Below, in pieces: positions 52,258 to 60,493 of a stretch of DNA of 64,000 bases (the first letter of the stretch is position 1; each line of letters starts with the position of its first letter). Under the pieces are notes generated by a model. The model was not told the DNA's origin and ran no database searches. It was given only the letters and a program-made list of their open reading frames with translations. The stretch covers positions 1-64,000 of the forward strand of contig CAYHVK010000002.1 in the NCBI GenBank assembly GCA_964360255.1. Reading direction: 5' to 3'. This DNA comes from CAYHVK01 sp964360255 (GTDB lineage Bacteria > Bdellovibrionota > Bdellovibrionia > Bdellovibrionales > UBA1609). Position numbers and translations under genes: made by a program.

Positions 52258-54162
52258 ATGGGAAGCAAAATTATTGGTATCGATTTAGGGACTACGAACT
52301 CGTGTGTCGCTGTAATGGAAGGCGGCGAGGCGAAAGTTCTTGTTAATGAAGAAGGCGGGCGTACCACTCCTTCAGTTGTTGCCTACACTAAAGACGGTGA
52401 CAAAGTTGTCGGTCAAATTGCAAAACGTCAGGCCGTAACGAATCCTGAAAATACAATTTATTCGGCAAAACGTTTTATCGGTCGCAGATTTTCTGAAGTG
52501 CAAGAAGAGATTAAGCTTGTGCCTTATAAAGTTATCGCCAAGGGCAATGACTGCGCTTTCGATATTCGTGGCACAGCCGTTTCATCTGAAGAGATCGGCG
52601 CCGCTGTATTAGCTAAACTTAAAAAAGTAGCAGAGAATTATTTGGGTCACGAAGTGACGGATGCGGTTATTACTGTACCGGCTTATTTCAACGATTCACA
52701 AAGACAAGCCACTAAAGATGCGGGCCGTATTGCGGGCCTTAATGTTCGACGTATTATCAACGAGCCAACAGCCGCAGCACTCGCCTACGGACTTGATAAA
52801 AAGAAAGACGAAAAAATCGTTATTTACGATTTCGGGGGCGGTACGTTTGACGTGTCGATTCTTGAAGTGGGCGATAACGTTGTAGAAGTTAAAGCGACGA
52901 ACGGTGATACTCACCTTGGTGGTGATAACTTCGATATTCGTATCTTAGAATTCATGATTGAAGAGTTCAAAAAAGAAAATGGTATTGATCTTCGTAACGA
53001 CAAAATGGCCCTTCAGCGTTTGAAAGAAGCGGCCGAAAAAGCAAAAATCGAATTGTCATCAGTTATGGAAACCGAAATCAACTTGCCATTTATTACTGCA
53101 GACCAAAATGGTCCGAAACACATGCAGTTGAAGCTGTCTCGCTCTAAATTTGAACAGATGGTGGATGACCTTATTGAGCGCAGCCTAGAGCCGTGCCGTA
53201 AGGCCCTCAAAGACTCTGGTCTTACTGCCGCGAACATCGACGAAGTTGTACTCGTGGGTGGTTCGACACGTATCCCTAAAATTCAAGAGGCCGTTAAAAA
53301 GCTTTTTGGTAAAGAGCCAAACCGTTCAGTAAACCCCGATGAAGTTGTAGCACTTGGTGCAGCGGTTCAGGGTGGTGTTTTGGCCGGTGATGTGAAAGAT
53401 GTGTTGTTGCTTGATGTGACTCCGCTTTCTCTTGGTATCGAAACTTTGGGTGGCGTGACAACGAAGCTTATCGAGCGCAATACGACAATTCCAACCCGCA
53501 AGTCGCAAGTGTTCTCAACAGCTGCGGATAACCAAACCAGCGTTGATGTTCATGTGCTTCAAGGGGAGCGTGAAATGTCGTCGGATAATAAATCCCTCGG
53601 ACGTTTTGAATTAACGGGTATCCCAAGCGCGGGACGTGGCGTTCCGCAAATTGAAGTGACCTTTGATATTGATGCTAACGGTATCTTGAATGTATCGGCG
53701 AAAGATCTCGGTACAGGTAAAGAGCAGCAGATCAAGATCACAGCTAAATCTGGCCTCAGCGAAGAAGATATCAAGAGCATGGTTAAAGATGCTGAAGCCT
53801 TCGCCGAAGAAGATAAGAAAAAACGCGAACAGGTATTGGCTGTTAACAATTTAGATAACCTAGCTTATCAAGCTGAGAAATTGATCCGTGATAACGGCAA
53901 GGACATCAGCGATGAAGATAAGAAGGAAGTCGAAGCCGCAGTCGTAGCTGCACGTGCAGCTGTTCAAGCTAAGGCAGATGTGACAGAGATCAATCGTCAG
54001 ATTGAAACTCTCACTCAACTCAGCCATAAACTGAGCGCTGCTTTATACGAAAAGAACAAGCCTAAAGCTGATGGCGCGGCTGCGAGTGAAGACACTCCGC
54101 CAGATGTAAAAAGTGCTGGTAAAGACGATGTTATCGACGCTGATTACAAAGATGTGAAGTAA
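52258..54162 (+). CDS. dnaK: DnaK (Hsp70) chaperone
   Basis: The protein has 634 residues. The ATPase domain (1-385) has IIGIDLGTTNSCVAVMEGG, VYDFGGGTFD-type phosphate motif (IYDFGGGTFDVSIL) and VVLVGGSTRIPKIQ. The linker DVLLLDVTPLSLGIET leads into the beta-sandwich substrate-binding domain and helical lid; the end VIDADYKDVK resembles the EEVD-like acidic tail of bacterial DnaK. Full family length. GGAGGAAG precedes the ATG. It is downstream of dnaJ with a 138-bp gap carrying its own promoter, and ends at a strong terminator. Confidence 0.98.
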   Translation: MGSKIIGIDLGTTNSCVAVMEGGEAKVLVNEEGGRTTPSVVAYTKDGDKVVGQIAKRQAVTNPENTIYSAKRFIGRRFSEVQEEIKLVPYKVIAKGNDCAFDIRGTAVSSEEIGAAVLAKLKKVAENYLGHEVTDAVITVPAYFNDSQRQATKDAGRIAGLNVRRIINEPTAAALAYGLDKKKDEKIVIYDFGGGTFDVSILEVGDNVVEVKATNGDTHLGGDNFDIRILEFMIEEFKKENGIDLRNDKMALQRLKEAAEKAKIELSSVMETEINLPFITADQNGPKHMQLKLSRSKFEQMVDDLIERSLEPCRKALKDSGLTAANIDEVVLVGGSTRIPKIQEAVKKLFGKEPNRSVNPDEVVALGAAVQGGVLAGDVKDVLLLDVTPLSLGIETLGGVTTKLIERNTTIPTRKSQVFSTAADNQTSVDVHVLQGEREMSSDNKSLGRFELTGIPSAGRGVPQIEVTFDIDANGILNVSAKDLGTGKEQQIKITAKSGLSEEDIKSMVKDAEAFAEEDKKKREQVLAVNNLDNLAYQAEKLIRDNGKDISDEDKKEVEAAVVAARAAVQAKADVTEINRQIETLTQLSHKLSAALYEKNKPKADGAAASEDTPPDVKSAGKDDVIDADYKDVK

Positions 54163-54217
54163 AGTTGAGCGAGGCGTAAGCTTCGCTCTTTTTGTAAACT
54201 GTATGTCTGAAATATTA

Positions 54218-54247
54218 CCCACATCCTTTAAAGGATGTGGGTTTTTT
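54218..54247 (+). terminator. rho-independent terminator of dnaK
   Basis: CCCACATCCTTT and AAAGGATGTGGG form a 12-bp perfect palindrome, followed by six Ts. Confidence 0.95.
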
Positions 54248-54296
54248 AATTAAACTATCAACAAGTTTTGACTTTTCATGACACGTCAAAATGAAG

Positions 54297-54395
54297 AGTT
54301 GCCCAACTGAGCAAAATTGACTCTTAACTAGGATAAAACTACGTTGAAATCCAATAGAGCCAGCCTACACATGGATTTTGCTCAGTTCGGCAACT
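54297..54395. repeat. dispersed inverted-repeat element, copy B
   Basis: The 99-bp element has arms AGTTGCCCAACTGAGCAAAA and TTTTGCTCAGTTCGGCAACT, complementary at 19 of 20. It lies between the dnaK terminator and the convergent barrel gene, in the opposite orientation to copy A at 29634-29730. Confidence 0.85.
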
Positions 54396-54442
54396 TGCTT
54401 TTTGGGCTTGGGTTCATCTAGATCTCATGGATCTAGATGACT

Positions 54443-55099
54443 TTAGTTCGCCATCTCGAATCTGAAATTCTCATCCATGCTGAAGATGGCGCCGATGCTG
54501 ACGTAGTCAAAAGACTCATCGATATCGAGACCGATTTCAGCTGTGAATGTTACGCCTTGCACATCGGGGTGGGCGTATTTAGAGCCGAGAGCTAAGTTAA
54601 ACGGCACATCGCTTTCGCTACCGTAATCACGAATTGCAAATGGAAGAGCCACATAGGGTGTGATGGCTCCCATATTTTCTGTTTCAAATTTTTTGCTCAG
54701 AAATGGAATCACTCGTACTGAGAATTCATTTTCAGTTTCATCACGAGAAGCGCGAGATTCATAGCGAGCCCAAAGAAAGCCTGTTGTTACACCAATAGCC
54801 GGTTGATTTTCATAATCTGGGATTGGAACCCATTTCAATAAACCTTGAATTTGAAAATCTGTATTACCTGTGCCGATGGTGGCGCGGAAATTGAATTCAT
54901 CGTTCAAACCACCATCAATTTTACCAACGAAATTAGCGCCTGAATCACGTGAAGTCAGAAATTGAACTTCAGTGGCAGTGGCGTAACGACCTGGAGCGAG
55001 TAGGTCGCCAGAGTCTTGAAATGTGTAAAATGCGAAAGCGGGTGATGATAGAATCATCGTGGCTATCAGGGTAGCTGCAGTAAAAGTTGAGCGTGACAT
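54443..55099 (-). CDS. predicted outer-membrane barrel protein
   Basis: The protein has 218 residues with a signal peptide ending near AFAF. The body consists of alternating strands with short turns (for example FNFRATIGTGNTDFQIQGLL and TFTAEIGLDIDESFDYVSIG), consistent with a 10-12-stranded barrel. The last residues (RFEMAN) lack the usual terminal Phe or Tyr, so membrane insertion is less certain. AAGGAG supports the ATG. It is convergent with dnaK, sharing the gap that holds inverted-repeat copy B. No family is assigned with confidence. Confidence 0.7.
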   Translation of the reverse strand: MSRSTFTAATLIATMILSSPAFAFYTFQDSGDLLAPGRYATATEVQFLTSRDSGANFVGKIDGGLNDEFNFRATIGTGNTDFQIQGLLKWVPIPDYENQPAIGVTTGFLWARYESRASRDETENEFSVRVIPFLSKKFETENMGAITPYVALPFAIRDYGSESDVPFNLALGSKYAHPDVQGVTFTAEIGLDIDESFDYVSIGAIFSMDENFRFEMAN

Positions 55100-55207
55100 T
55101 CGAACTCCTTCGATAAACCGCTGAAAAATCAGCTAAAAGGTCCTCAAAAAAGTACCTTTTAATATGATATTTGACAAGTTAGCCAATTCATTCAAGGTTA
55201 GTTAGGA

Positions 55208-55987
55208 ATGAAGCAGCAATTTAAGAACAAGCTCTCGCTTGTGATCATTACTTTAAATGAAGAGAAAAATATTGAGCGGTGTATTCGTTCGGCTCCGATG
55301 GCTTTAGATATTGTCGTGCTTGACAGCGGAAGCCGCGATCGGACTCGTGAGATTGCACAAAGTCTCGGTGCTCGAGTTTTCAACGAACCTTGGCCTGGTT
55401 TTTATAAACAAAAAACTCGGGCTGTCGAACTCGCCGAACACAATTGGGTTTTATCTTTGGACGCCGATGAGGCGCTGAGCCCGGCGGCGCAAATAGCGCT
55501 CACAGAGTTGCTCGATCAAGATTTAGAAGCTTGTGATGGATTCGAGTTTTCACGGATGACTTACCACCTCGGGCGCTGGCTTCGCCATGGCGGTAATTAT
55601 CCTGATCGCCAAGTTCGTTTTTTTCACCGTCATCGGGCTCACTGGCTGAACACGAATGTTCATGAGCGGATTATAGCAAAAAACGTGAAACGTATATCTG
55701 GTGATATTTTGCACTGGCCATTTGCTAATGGCCTTTTCGATCAAATCGCAACTGTGAATAAGTATTCCGCCTTAAGAGCTCAAGATTTTGCTGACAAAGG
55801 TAAGAGATTTTCTAGTTTCAAGCTTGTAGGCAAAACTCTATCGAAATTTATTGAGACCTACTTCTTAAAGCGTGGATTCTTAGATGGTGTGCCGGGTTTA
55901 ATTTCGGCTCTGGTCTCGAGCTTCGCAACATTCCTGCGTTGGGCAAAACTTTATGAACAGCAAAACTCTAAAGCTGACTCAAAATGA
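55208..55987 (+). CDS. family 2 glycosyltransferase, WaaE/KdtX-like
   Basis: The protein has 259 residues. GT-A fold: SLVIITLNEEKNIERCI, VVLDSGSRDRTREIA and the metal-binding DxD in SLDADEAL. The central region FEFSRMTYHLGRWLRHGGNY then DRQVRFFHR then HERI is typical of WaaE/KdtX beta-1,4-glucosyltransferases that add a sugar to the LPS inner core heptose. It is cytoplasmic, at the inner membrane face. The C-terminal region has a hydrophobic stretch (VPGLISALVSSFATFLRW). AGGA is very close to the ATG. No other LPS genes adjoin it. Confidence 0.9.
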   Translation: MKQQFKNKLSLVIITLNEEKNIERCIRSAPMALDIVVLDSGSRDRTREIAQSLGARVFNEPWPGFYKQKTRAVELAEHNWVLSLDADEALSPAAQIALTELLDQDLEACDGFEFSRMTYHLGRWLRHGGNYPDRQVRFFHRHRAHWLNTNVHERIIAKNVKRISGDILHWPFANGLFDQIATVNKYSALRAQDFADKGKRFSSFKLVGKTLSKFIETYFLKRGFLDGVPGLISALVSSFATFLRWAKLYEQQNSKADSK

Positions 55988-56062
55988 GAATGCTGCAGAG
56001 TGACTTCAAAAAAAGTCCTCTCAGGCCTTAGGTAGGGTTCGAGTTCGTCCGATTCTTTAATT

Positions 56063-57286
56063 ATGCGAACGTTGTCTAAAGTATTCATAGTGACAGTTTT
56101 TTTGTTCTCTCCCTATCAGGCAGGTGCCGAAGAATCGGCTCTAGCGGCGGCGGACTCCTGCAGTTGCCCTAAGCTGGCTTGTAATCTTGATTGTGAATAC
56201 GAAGATTCAGTTTCGTTCTACTCCGACAAATGCAAAGACGGCCGGGTAAAAAGTTGCGCACGTCCTAAATGTATCGCGTTGCCTAATGCTCCAGCAAAAT
56301 GTGTGGCCTTGAATTCAACAGCGCCAGCGGCGGCAGTTGCAGTCGTGGCTGCGGTCGAAGAGCGAGCCCCGGCTTCGGTTGAGCCTCGTGTCGGTATTGT
56401 CAAAGAACTCGAAGGCCAAGTTTGGATTCAGCGTAAAGACGGCAAAGAAATTCTTAAGGTGGGAGCGTTAGTCAGCCAATTAGATAAAATTGAAACGGCA
56501 GAAAAATCTAAAGTGATGGTGCAGTTTAACGATGGCAACTCTATTGTCATTACTGAGAAATCAATTGTGGAGCTCGCCAGTTTCAACTTTAACGAAGACA
56601 TTACAAAGAGAAATACTTTACTCAATCTTATTAAGGGTAAAGTTCGTAACAATGTAAAACAAAAATATACTGGTAAAGAGCAGAGCTTTTATCAGGTGAA
56701 AACTCCGGTGGCTGTTGCCGGTGTTCGTGGTACAGATTTTATTGTGAGCTTTGGTGCTGAGAAAAATGATTTGGTGTCGAATATTGAAACCATTCATGGG
56801 GAAGTGGAGTTCAGCTCACAAGTGGACGCTCAATCGACAATGGTCGCGCGCGAGCAAAAGAGTAAAATGGTTCTGCGTGGAGCGGCTAAGCTCGTCACTG
56901 ACGAAGGGACTCTCGCCGCAGCCGATTGGCATGGTCGGGCTTATTTAGAGCCGGCTTCAAAATTAGATCGAAATGCAATTACACAAATTGAAAAAAGCAC
57001 AGCCTTCGCGGCTTTGTCAGAGGCTGAAAAAGCTCGCCGTTTAGCAGCGGCTGAAGCGGCTGATGAAATCTGCAAAAGTCCGTCTGCAAAAGTGAACCAA
57101 TGCAGCTGGAAGTGCGAAAATAATCCAAAAGGTGAGAAGGTCTGCCGTACTGATTTACCGTCGGTGAATTGCATTCGTCGTATGTGTAATGCGAACGGCA
57201 ACTGGTCGGATGCATTCCGTCTCCCAGCAAGCTTCTCGATCGCCTGCGACCCAGCAAAAACCGTCGTCGGCCCTTGCGATTATTAA
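56063..57286 (+). CDS. exported FecR-domain protein with Cys-rich flanks
   Basis: The protein has 407 residues and a signal peptide ending near AGAEE. A Cys cluster follows (SCSCPKLACNLDCEYED, KCKDGRVKSCARPKC), then an Ala-rich linker (95-110) and a FecR domain (about 120-265: GIVKELEGQVWIQRKDGKE, FNDGNSIVITEKS, YQVKTPVAVAGVRGTDFIV). A helical linker (305-335) leads to a second Cys-rich end (KCENNPKGEKVCRTDLP). It lacks the cytoplasmic N-terminal part and TM helix of true FecR anti-sigma factors, so it is not a TonB-linked regulator; such periplasmic FecR proteins are common in delta-type bacteria. The stop lies within repeat copy 2. Confidence 0.85.
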   Translation: MRTLSKVFIVTVFLFSPYQAGAEESALAAADSCSCPKLACNLDCEYEDSVSFYSDKCKDGRVKSCARPKCIALPNAPAKCVALNSTAPAAAVAVVAAVEERAPASVEPRVGIVKELEGQVWIQRKDGKEILKVGALVSQLDKIETAEKSKVMVQFNDGNSIVITEKSIVELASFNFNEDITKRNTLLNLIKGKVRNNVKQKYTGKEQSFYQVKTPVAVAGVRGTDFIVSFGAEKNDLVSNIETIHGEVEFSSQVDAQSTMVAREQKSKMVLRGAAKLVTDEGTLAAADWHGRAYLEPASKLDRNAITQIEKSTAFAALSEAEKARRLAAAEAADEICKSPSAKVNQCSWKCENNPKGEKVCRTDLPSVNCIRRMCNANGNWSDAFRLPASFSIACDPAKTVVGPCDY

Positions 57287-57315
57287 AAGGTGCCCGGTTA
57301 CTTTTCAGTGCTGCG
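57286..57315 (+). repeat. 30-nt dispersed repeat directly after a stop codon, copy 2
   Basis: It starts in the TAA of the FecR gene: AAAGGTGCCCGGTT, then a variable part, then GTGCTGCG. It matches copy 1 (15616-15645) at 26 of 30 bases. Confidence 0.75.
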
Positions 57316-57391
57316 TAGCATTATTTTCCTGTCTGCATGTCTTGAGTGACAGATAGCATGAAACTTCTTATATATGACCGTTCATCTTTGT

Positions 57392-57468
57392 GGCGGTCGT
57401 AGCTCAGTTGGTAGAGCCCCGGATTGTGATTCCGGTTGTCGCGGGTTCAAGCCCCGTCGATCGCCCCA
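57392..57468 (+). tRNA. tRNA-His (GTG)
   Basis: Full cloverleaf. The acceptor arm pairs GCGGTCG with CGATCGC, extended by the His-specific G-1 (57392) opposite C73. The D-arm starts AGCTCAGTTGGTAGAG. The anticodon loop TTGTGAT gives GTG. The T-arm is GCGGG-TTCAAGC-CCCGT. CCA is encoded (57466-57468). It is preceded by 75 bp of gene-free sequence. Confidence 0.97.
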
Positions 57469-57494
57469 TTTTTAAAGACTCTCAACTACACACC

Positions 57495-57689
57495 TCAAAT
57501 TATCTCTTGATGTACATTTTCAATTTGGTCGCCGATCGCCTCAAAGGATAAGATTGCAAGTTTTTGACATGTTGGGCATTCAACGTTCTTTCTAACTTCA
57601 TCAGGCAATCCTGCTGATATGCCGGCTTCGTCTAAGACAATTTCAATTTTAGTATTACAGCAGCGAAGCATTATTTCAGCGATCTTCAT
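57495..57689 (-). CDS. small Cys-pair (zinc-ribbon-like) protein
   Basis: The protein has 64 residues. CC near residue 9 and CPTC near residue 37 could bind zinc, as in a single zinc ribbon. No signal peptide. AAGGA is only 2 bp from the ATG at 57689; an internal ATG at codon 7 is the alternative start. The palindrome ATGACA-AAG-TGTCAT lies 14 bp upstream, so the gene may be under the same control as phhA. No family assigned; a spurious ORF is possible. Confidence 0.45.
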   Translation of the reverse strand: MKIAEIMLRCCNTKIEIVLDEAGISAGLPDEVRKNVECPTCQKLAILSFEAIGDQIENVHQEII

Positions 57690-57702
57690 GTCCTTGGCTC
57701 TT

Positions 57703-57717
57703 ATGACAAAGTGTCAT
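57703..57717. promoter_or_regulatory. operator-like palindrome, site 1
   Basis: ATGACA-AAG-TGTCAT is a perfect 6-3-6 inverted repeat. It is the first of three TGACA-N3-TGTCA sites in the gap between the small Cys gene and phhA. Confidence 0.55.
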
Positions 57718-57836
57718 TAAGTTGAGACAACTTGGTTGTGTTACAGCACTCAGTTGTTAATTATTAAATCTCATAATATTTTAAATGAAGAATGCATGAA
57801 GTGAGCCATATGTTGGCTCCTACTCGAAGCTTCCTT

Positions 57837-57849
57837 TGACATTCTGTCA
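57837..57849. promoter_or_regulatory. operator-like palindrome, site 2
   Basis: TGACA-TTC-TGTCA. A TTGACA hexamer (57836-57841) overlaps it and could be a -35 box toward phhA. Its centre is 31 bp, about three helical turns, from site 3. Confidence 0.55.
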
Positions 57850-57867
57850 TGTGGATTGAAATGGGCG

Positions 57868-57880
57868 TGACACTCTGTCT
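57868..57880. promoter_or_regulatory. operator-like palindrome, site 3
   Basis: TGACA-CTC-TGTCT, one mismatch from the site 1/2 consensus, 95 bp before the phhA start. Confidence 0.5.
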
Positions 57881-57974
57881 CGGCAGCCGTCTCAAAACCA
57901 AAAAAAATCACTTATAAGATGTTTCAAGCTGGCCCTGACTTTGCTTTGCTATCAAATATTCCACGGAGAACATT

Positions 57975-58697
57975 TTGAGCGCGAAAATACTTCCGAAAAG
58001 ACAGTTCACATCTGAAGAAGATGCCACTTGGGCCACGATTATGAATATCCATTATCCGCGTCACAAAGAGCAAATTCATCCACTTTTTATGAGTGGGCTC
58101 AGCTCCCTTCAAATAGATCGCCAGCGGATACCAGATCTCGATTTAATTAGTGATCGACTTCGCCGACTCACGGGTTGGTCGGCTGTATTTGTAGAAGGCC
58201 TCGAAAGCTGGGAGTCCTTCTGCCAATTGCTGGCTCAGAAAAAATTTCCCGTGGGTCGTTTCATACGCGATGGCAGTGATTTGAATTATACTCCGGCGCC
58301 GGATGTGGTTCATGATTTGTATGGGCATCTGCCTTTTCTCGCCAGTGAACGCTACGCCAACTTTATTCATCGTTTCGGTGAAACGGCCATGAAGTACATG
58401 CGTGAACCAGTCATTTCCCGTCAATTCGAAAGAGTATTCTGGTTTACAGCCGAGTTTGCACTCATAGAAACACCTAACGGGCGTCGTATTTTCGGTGCAG
58501 GAATCGCCTCTTCAGTCGGTGAATGTGAATATGCTCTGAGCAATAAGCCGCAGGTCTTACCTTTCCACATTGATACTATTCGCCGACAAGAGTATCGAAC
58601 CGATGAAATGCAAAAAACACTTTTTTTATTGCAGTCTCCTGAGCAGTTATTTTTTTCGTTGGCCGCGCTTGAGCATGCAGCTCGGGGCGGAATATAG
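57975..58697 (+). CDS. phhA: phenylalanine-4-hydroxylase (pterin-dependent)
   Basis: The protein has 240 residues from TTG, with GGAG 6 bp upstream. It converts phenylalanine to tyrosine using tetrahydropterin, O2 and Fe(II). The iron ligands are His113 and His118 in VVHDLYGHLPF and Glu160 in FTAEFALIE; FIRDGSDLNYTPAPD matches the pterin/substrate loop. It has the single catalytic domain of bacterial enzymes without a regulatory ACT domain. A pterin-recycling phhB is not seen nearby. Three operator-like palindromes lie upstream, suggesting specific control of aromatic amino-acid catabolism. Tryptophan hydroxylation is a less likely alternative. Confidence 0.92.
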   Translation: MSAKILPKRQFTSEEDATWATIMNIHYPRHKEQIHPLFMSGLSSLQIDRQRIPDLDLISDRLRRLTGWSAVFVEGLESWESFCQLLAQKKFPVGRFIRDGSDLNYTPAPDVVHDLYGHLPFLASERYANFIHRFGETAMKYMREPVISRQFERVFWFTAEFALIETPNGRRIFGAGIASSVGECEYALSNKPQVLPFHIDTIRRQEYRTDEMQKTLFLLQSPEQLFFSLAALEHAARGGI

Positions 58698-58761
58698 AAT
58701 ATTCGCTGATACATCTTTAAGATGATCTTGCAGTATTCAACATCAATCGCTAAAACATACC

Positions 58762-59208
58762 ATGCCCCCAAAATACACCGCCGGCCAAAAAGTAGATTTA
58801 AGAATCCTCAGAGAAACCCCGCTAGGTTATGTCGCCGAAATTAACGGTGAAGACGAGGGTCTTCTCTATTTCAACGAAGTTTTCGAGCGACTTGATAAAC
58901 ACCAAGAGGTTCCGGGTTACATTGCTAGAATTCGCCCTGATAACAGCATTGATTTAATTCTCCAGCCACTTGGCCACCAAGGTATGGAAGAGCTGGGAGA
59001 AAGAGTTCTCGTCGCCCTTCAAGAAAATGAAGGTTTCTTACCACTCAATGACAAAGCCCAAGCTGAAGATATTTATGACACCTTTGGAGTCAGCAAGAAA
59101 AAATATAAAATGGCTATTGGCGGACTTTATAAAAAACGCTTGATTAGAATCACTCCAGAAGGAATTCACTTAGAGAAGTCGGCAACTGAAGTGCCAAAGA
59201 AGACCTAG
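58762..59208 (+). CDS. short CvfB-like RNA-binding protein
   Basis: The protein has 148 residues. It matches the C-terminal half of CvfB/YitL: VDLRILRETPLGYVAEING, then GLLYFNEVFERL, then VPGYIARIRPDNSIDLILQP (S1-like), then a winged-helix end (FGVSKKKYKMAIGGLYKKRL). Full-length CvfB (about 280 residues) has additional N-terminal S1 domains that are missing here. No in-frame upstream coding sequence is evident, since phhA ends 64 bp before. It probably binds RNA or ribosomes in the cytoplasm. It may be a natural short form or a 5'-truncated gene. Confidence 0.8.
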   Translation: MPPKYTAGQKVDLRILRETPLGYVAEINGEDEGLLYFNEVFERLDKHQEVPGYIARIRPDNSIDLILQPLGHQGMEELGERVLVALQENEGFLPLNDKAQAEDIYDTFGVSKKKYKMAIGGLYKKRLIRITPEGIHLEKSATEVPKKT

Positions 59209-59232
59209 GCTGATAAGCTCCCAGTTTAAAAA

Positions 59233-59772
59233 TTAAAATCCTTCAGGGTTTTCACGTAAAAACTTTGCTTCCGCTAAAGTGTTCTCGCGGCCTAAGATTT
59301 TATTGCGATGAGGGTAGCGACCAAATTGCTCGATAATAGCTTTATGAGCTTGTTCGAATTTTAAATTAAACTCTAAGCCTTTTTGTGAAAACAGTTTCAT
59401 GGCCTGTTCGTGAATTTTCAAAGATTCGCTGTGCATGTAAGGCATATATAAAAATGAGCGCTGGCTTATCGGAAGCTCGCGATCAAAACCCTTAATAATT
59501 GCCGTTTGGGCTAAAGAAAGTGCGAAAGCATCGTTTTGAAAAGATCGCGGTTGCCCACGAAATATGTTTCGCGAAAATTGATCGAGAACAATAATTTCGG
59601 CCAAAGAACTGCGCGCATCAGAGCGCCACTGCCAAAGCTCACTTTTTTCAGCGGATTCAAGTAATGGCAAAAAACGCTCAGTGATCTGAGCATCCATCGC
59701 GGGATCTTTTTTAAAATGGGCCTCTGGGGTTAACTCTTCAAACCAGAATGTTAGAATATCTTCAGCCGTCAT
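59233..59772 (-). CDS. DUF924-family protein
   Basis: The protein has 179 residues and is all-helical. Family markers: ILTFWFEELTPEAHFKKDPA, LAEIIVLDQFSRNIFRGQPR, RSFLYMPYMHSESL and FGRYPHRNKILGREN. The structure class resembles TPR-like bundles; the biochemical role is unknown in any species. The ATG has no clear RBS. It lies convergent with the CvfB-like gene and 65 bp downstream of the lipoprotein at 59837 on the same strand. Confidence 0.92.
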   Translation of the reverse strand: MTAEDILTFWFEELTPEAHFKKDPAMDAQITERFLPLLESAEKSELWQWRSDARSSLAEIIVLDQFSRNIFRGQPRSFQNDAFALSLAQTAIIKGFDRELPISQRSFLYMPYMHSESLKIHEQAMKLFSQKGLEFNLKFEQAHKAIIEQFGRYPHRNKILGRENTLAEAKFLRENPEGF

Positions 59773-59836
59773 AGCCGTTTATATTGCGCTTTTTGCCTTC
59801 GTGGGTGAAGAGTTTTTTTGCGGCGGAGTTGTTTTT

Positions 59837-60283
59837 TTACTGACAGTAAGTGGCAACACCAGCTTGGCTGTACATCATGTATCCGCGACAAAGTGTTGAT
59901 GTGCAGTAAACGGGTTGATAGCCATAACCTGACCAGTAATAATAAGTCCCTAAACATTGAGCGTAAGTCACACCGCCAGTCGTACCAGTTGTTGTTGTGG
60001 TTGTCGTACAGTACGACGTTGCCACAACTTGACCTGTGCTTGAGTAGCAGTAACCGCCACTTAAGTAGTAGCCAGTCGTCGTTGTTGCAGAAGAGCAGTA
60101 AGTCGTTGTGACGATTTGCCCTGTGGTCGACGAGTAACAGTAGCCATTACTCAGGTAGTAGCCGCTTGTTACGCCGCTAGCAGTTGATGAACTCTTCTCT
60201 TTACTGCATGCCGCTAATGCAGTGGCCGCTGCGAGTACGAGTGAGAGACGAATAATACTTTTAATAAAGTTTGTTGTTTTCAT
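59837..60283 (-). CDS. Tyr/Thr/Cys-rich small lipoprotein, paralogue 1
   Basis: The protein has 148 residues. The lipobox LAAC gives Cys25. The mature part has two near-identical units (GYYLSNGYCYSSTTGQIVTT and GYYLSGGYCYSSTGQVVAT) separated by Thr runs, and ends RGYMMYSQAGVATYCQ. N-terminus and C-terminal motif (C-x-GY-x-x-Y-x-Q-x-G-x-x-x-x-C) match the lipoprotein at 63038-63436, so the two are paralogues on either side of the two-component system. Paired Cys in each unit suggest disulfides. Surface or periplasmic role unknown. Confidence 0.8.
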   Translation of the reverse strand: MKTTNFIKSIIRLSLVLAAATALAACSKEKSSSTASGVTSGYYLSNGYCYSSTTGQIVTTTYCSSATTTTGYYLSGGYCYSSTGQVVATSYCTTTTTTTGTTGGVTYAQCLGTYYYWSGYGYQPVYCTSTLCRGYMMYSQAGVATYCQ

Positions 60284-60375
60284 ATCTAACTAGAAAAGCA
60301 AGGGTAGGGCCAGTGTGTGCCAAAGTGGGACAAGCTCCCAAGAAAACCTCATTTTTCAGACAGTGTGTAAACACC

Positions 60376-60443
60376 GTGGAGGCCCCTAAAAGTGTCAAAA
60401 TCGCTCTATAGCGCGCACAATTGTCACTTTAGGTAGACTCCAC
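60376..60443. promoter_or_regulatory. long inverted repeat upstream of the two-component operon
   Basis: GTGGAG (60376) pairs with CTCCAC (60438-60443); inside them CCTAAAAGTG pairs with CACTTTAGG (one bulge). The centre holds CTATAG. It lies 50 bp before the response regulator and 93 bp before the divergent lipoprotein, and could be an operator for both. Confidence 0.5.
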
Positions 60444-60493
60444 AGTCTTTCAACATTTTAATATTAGACTTTATATATAAGGTTAAACCGCTC

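Noticed and set aside
56063..57286. FecR as anti-sigma regulator of iron uptake
   Set aside because: There is no TM helix splitting cytoplasmic and periplasmic parts, no adjacent fecI sigma factor and no TonB receptor.
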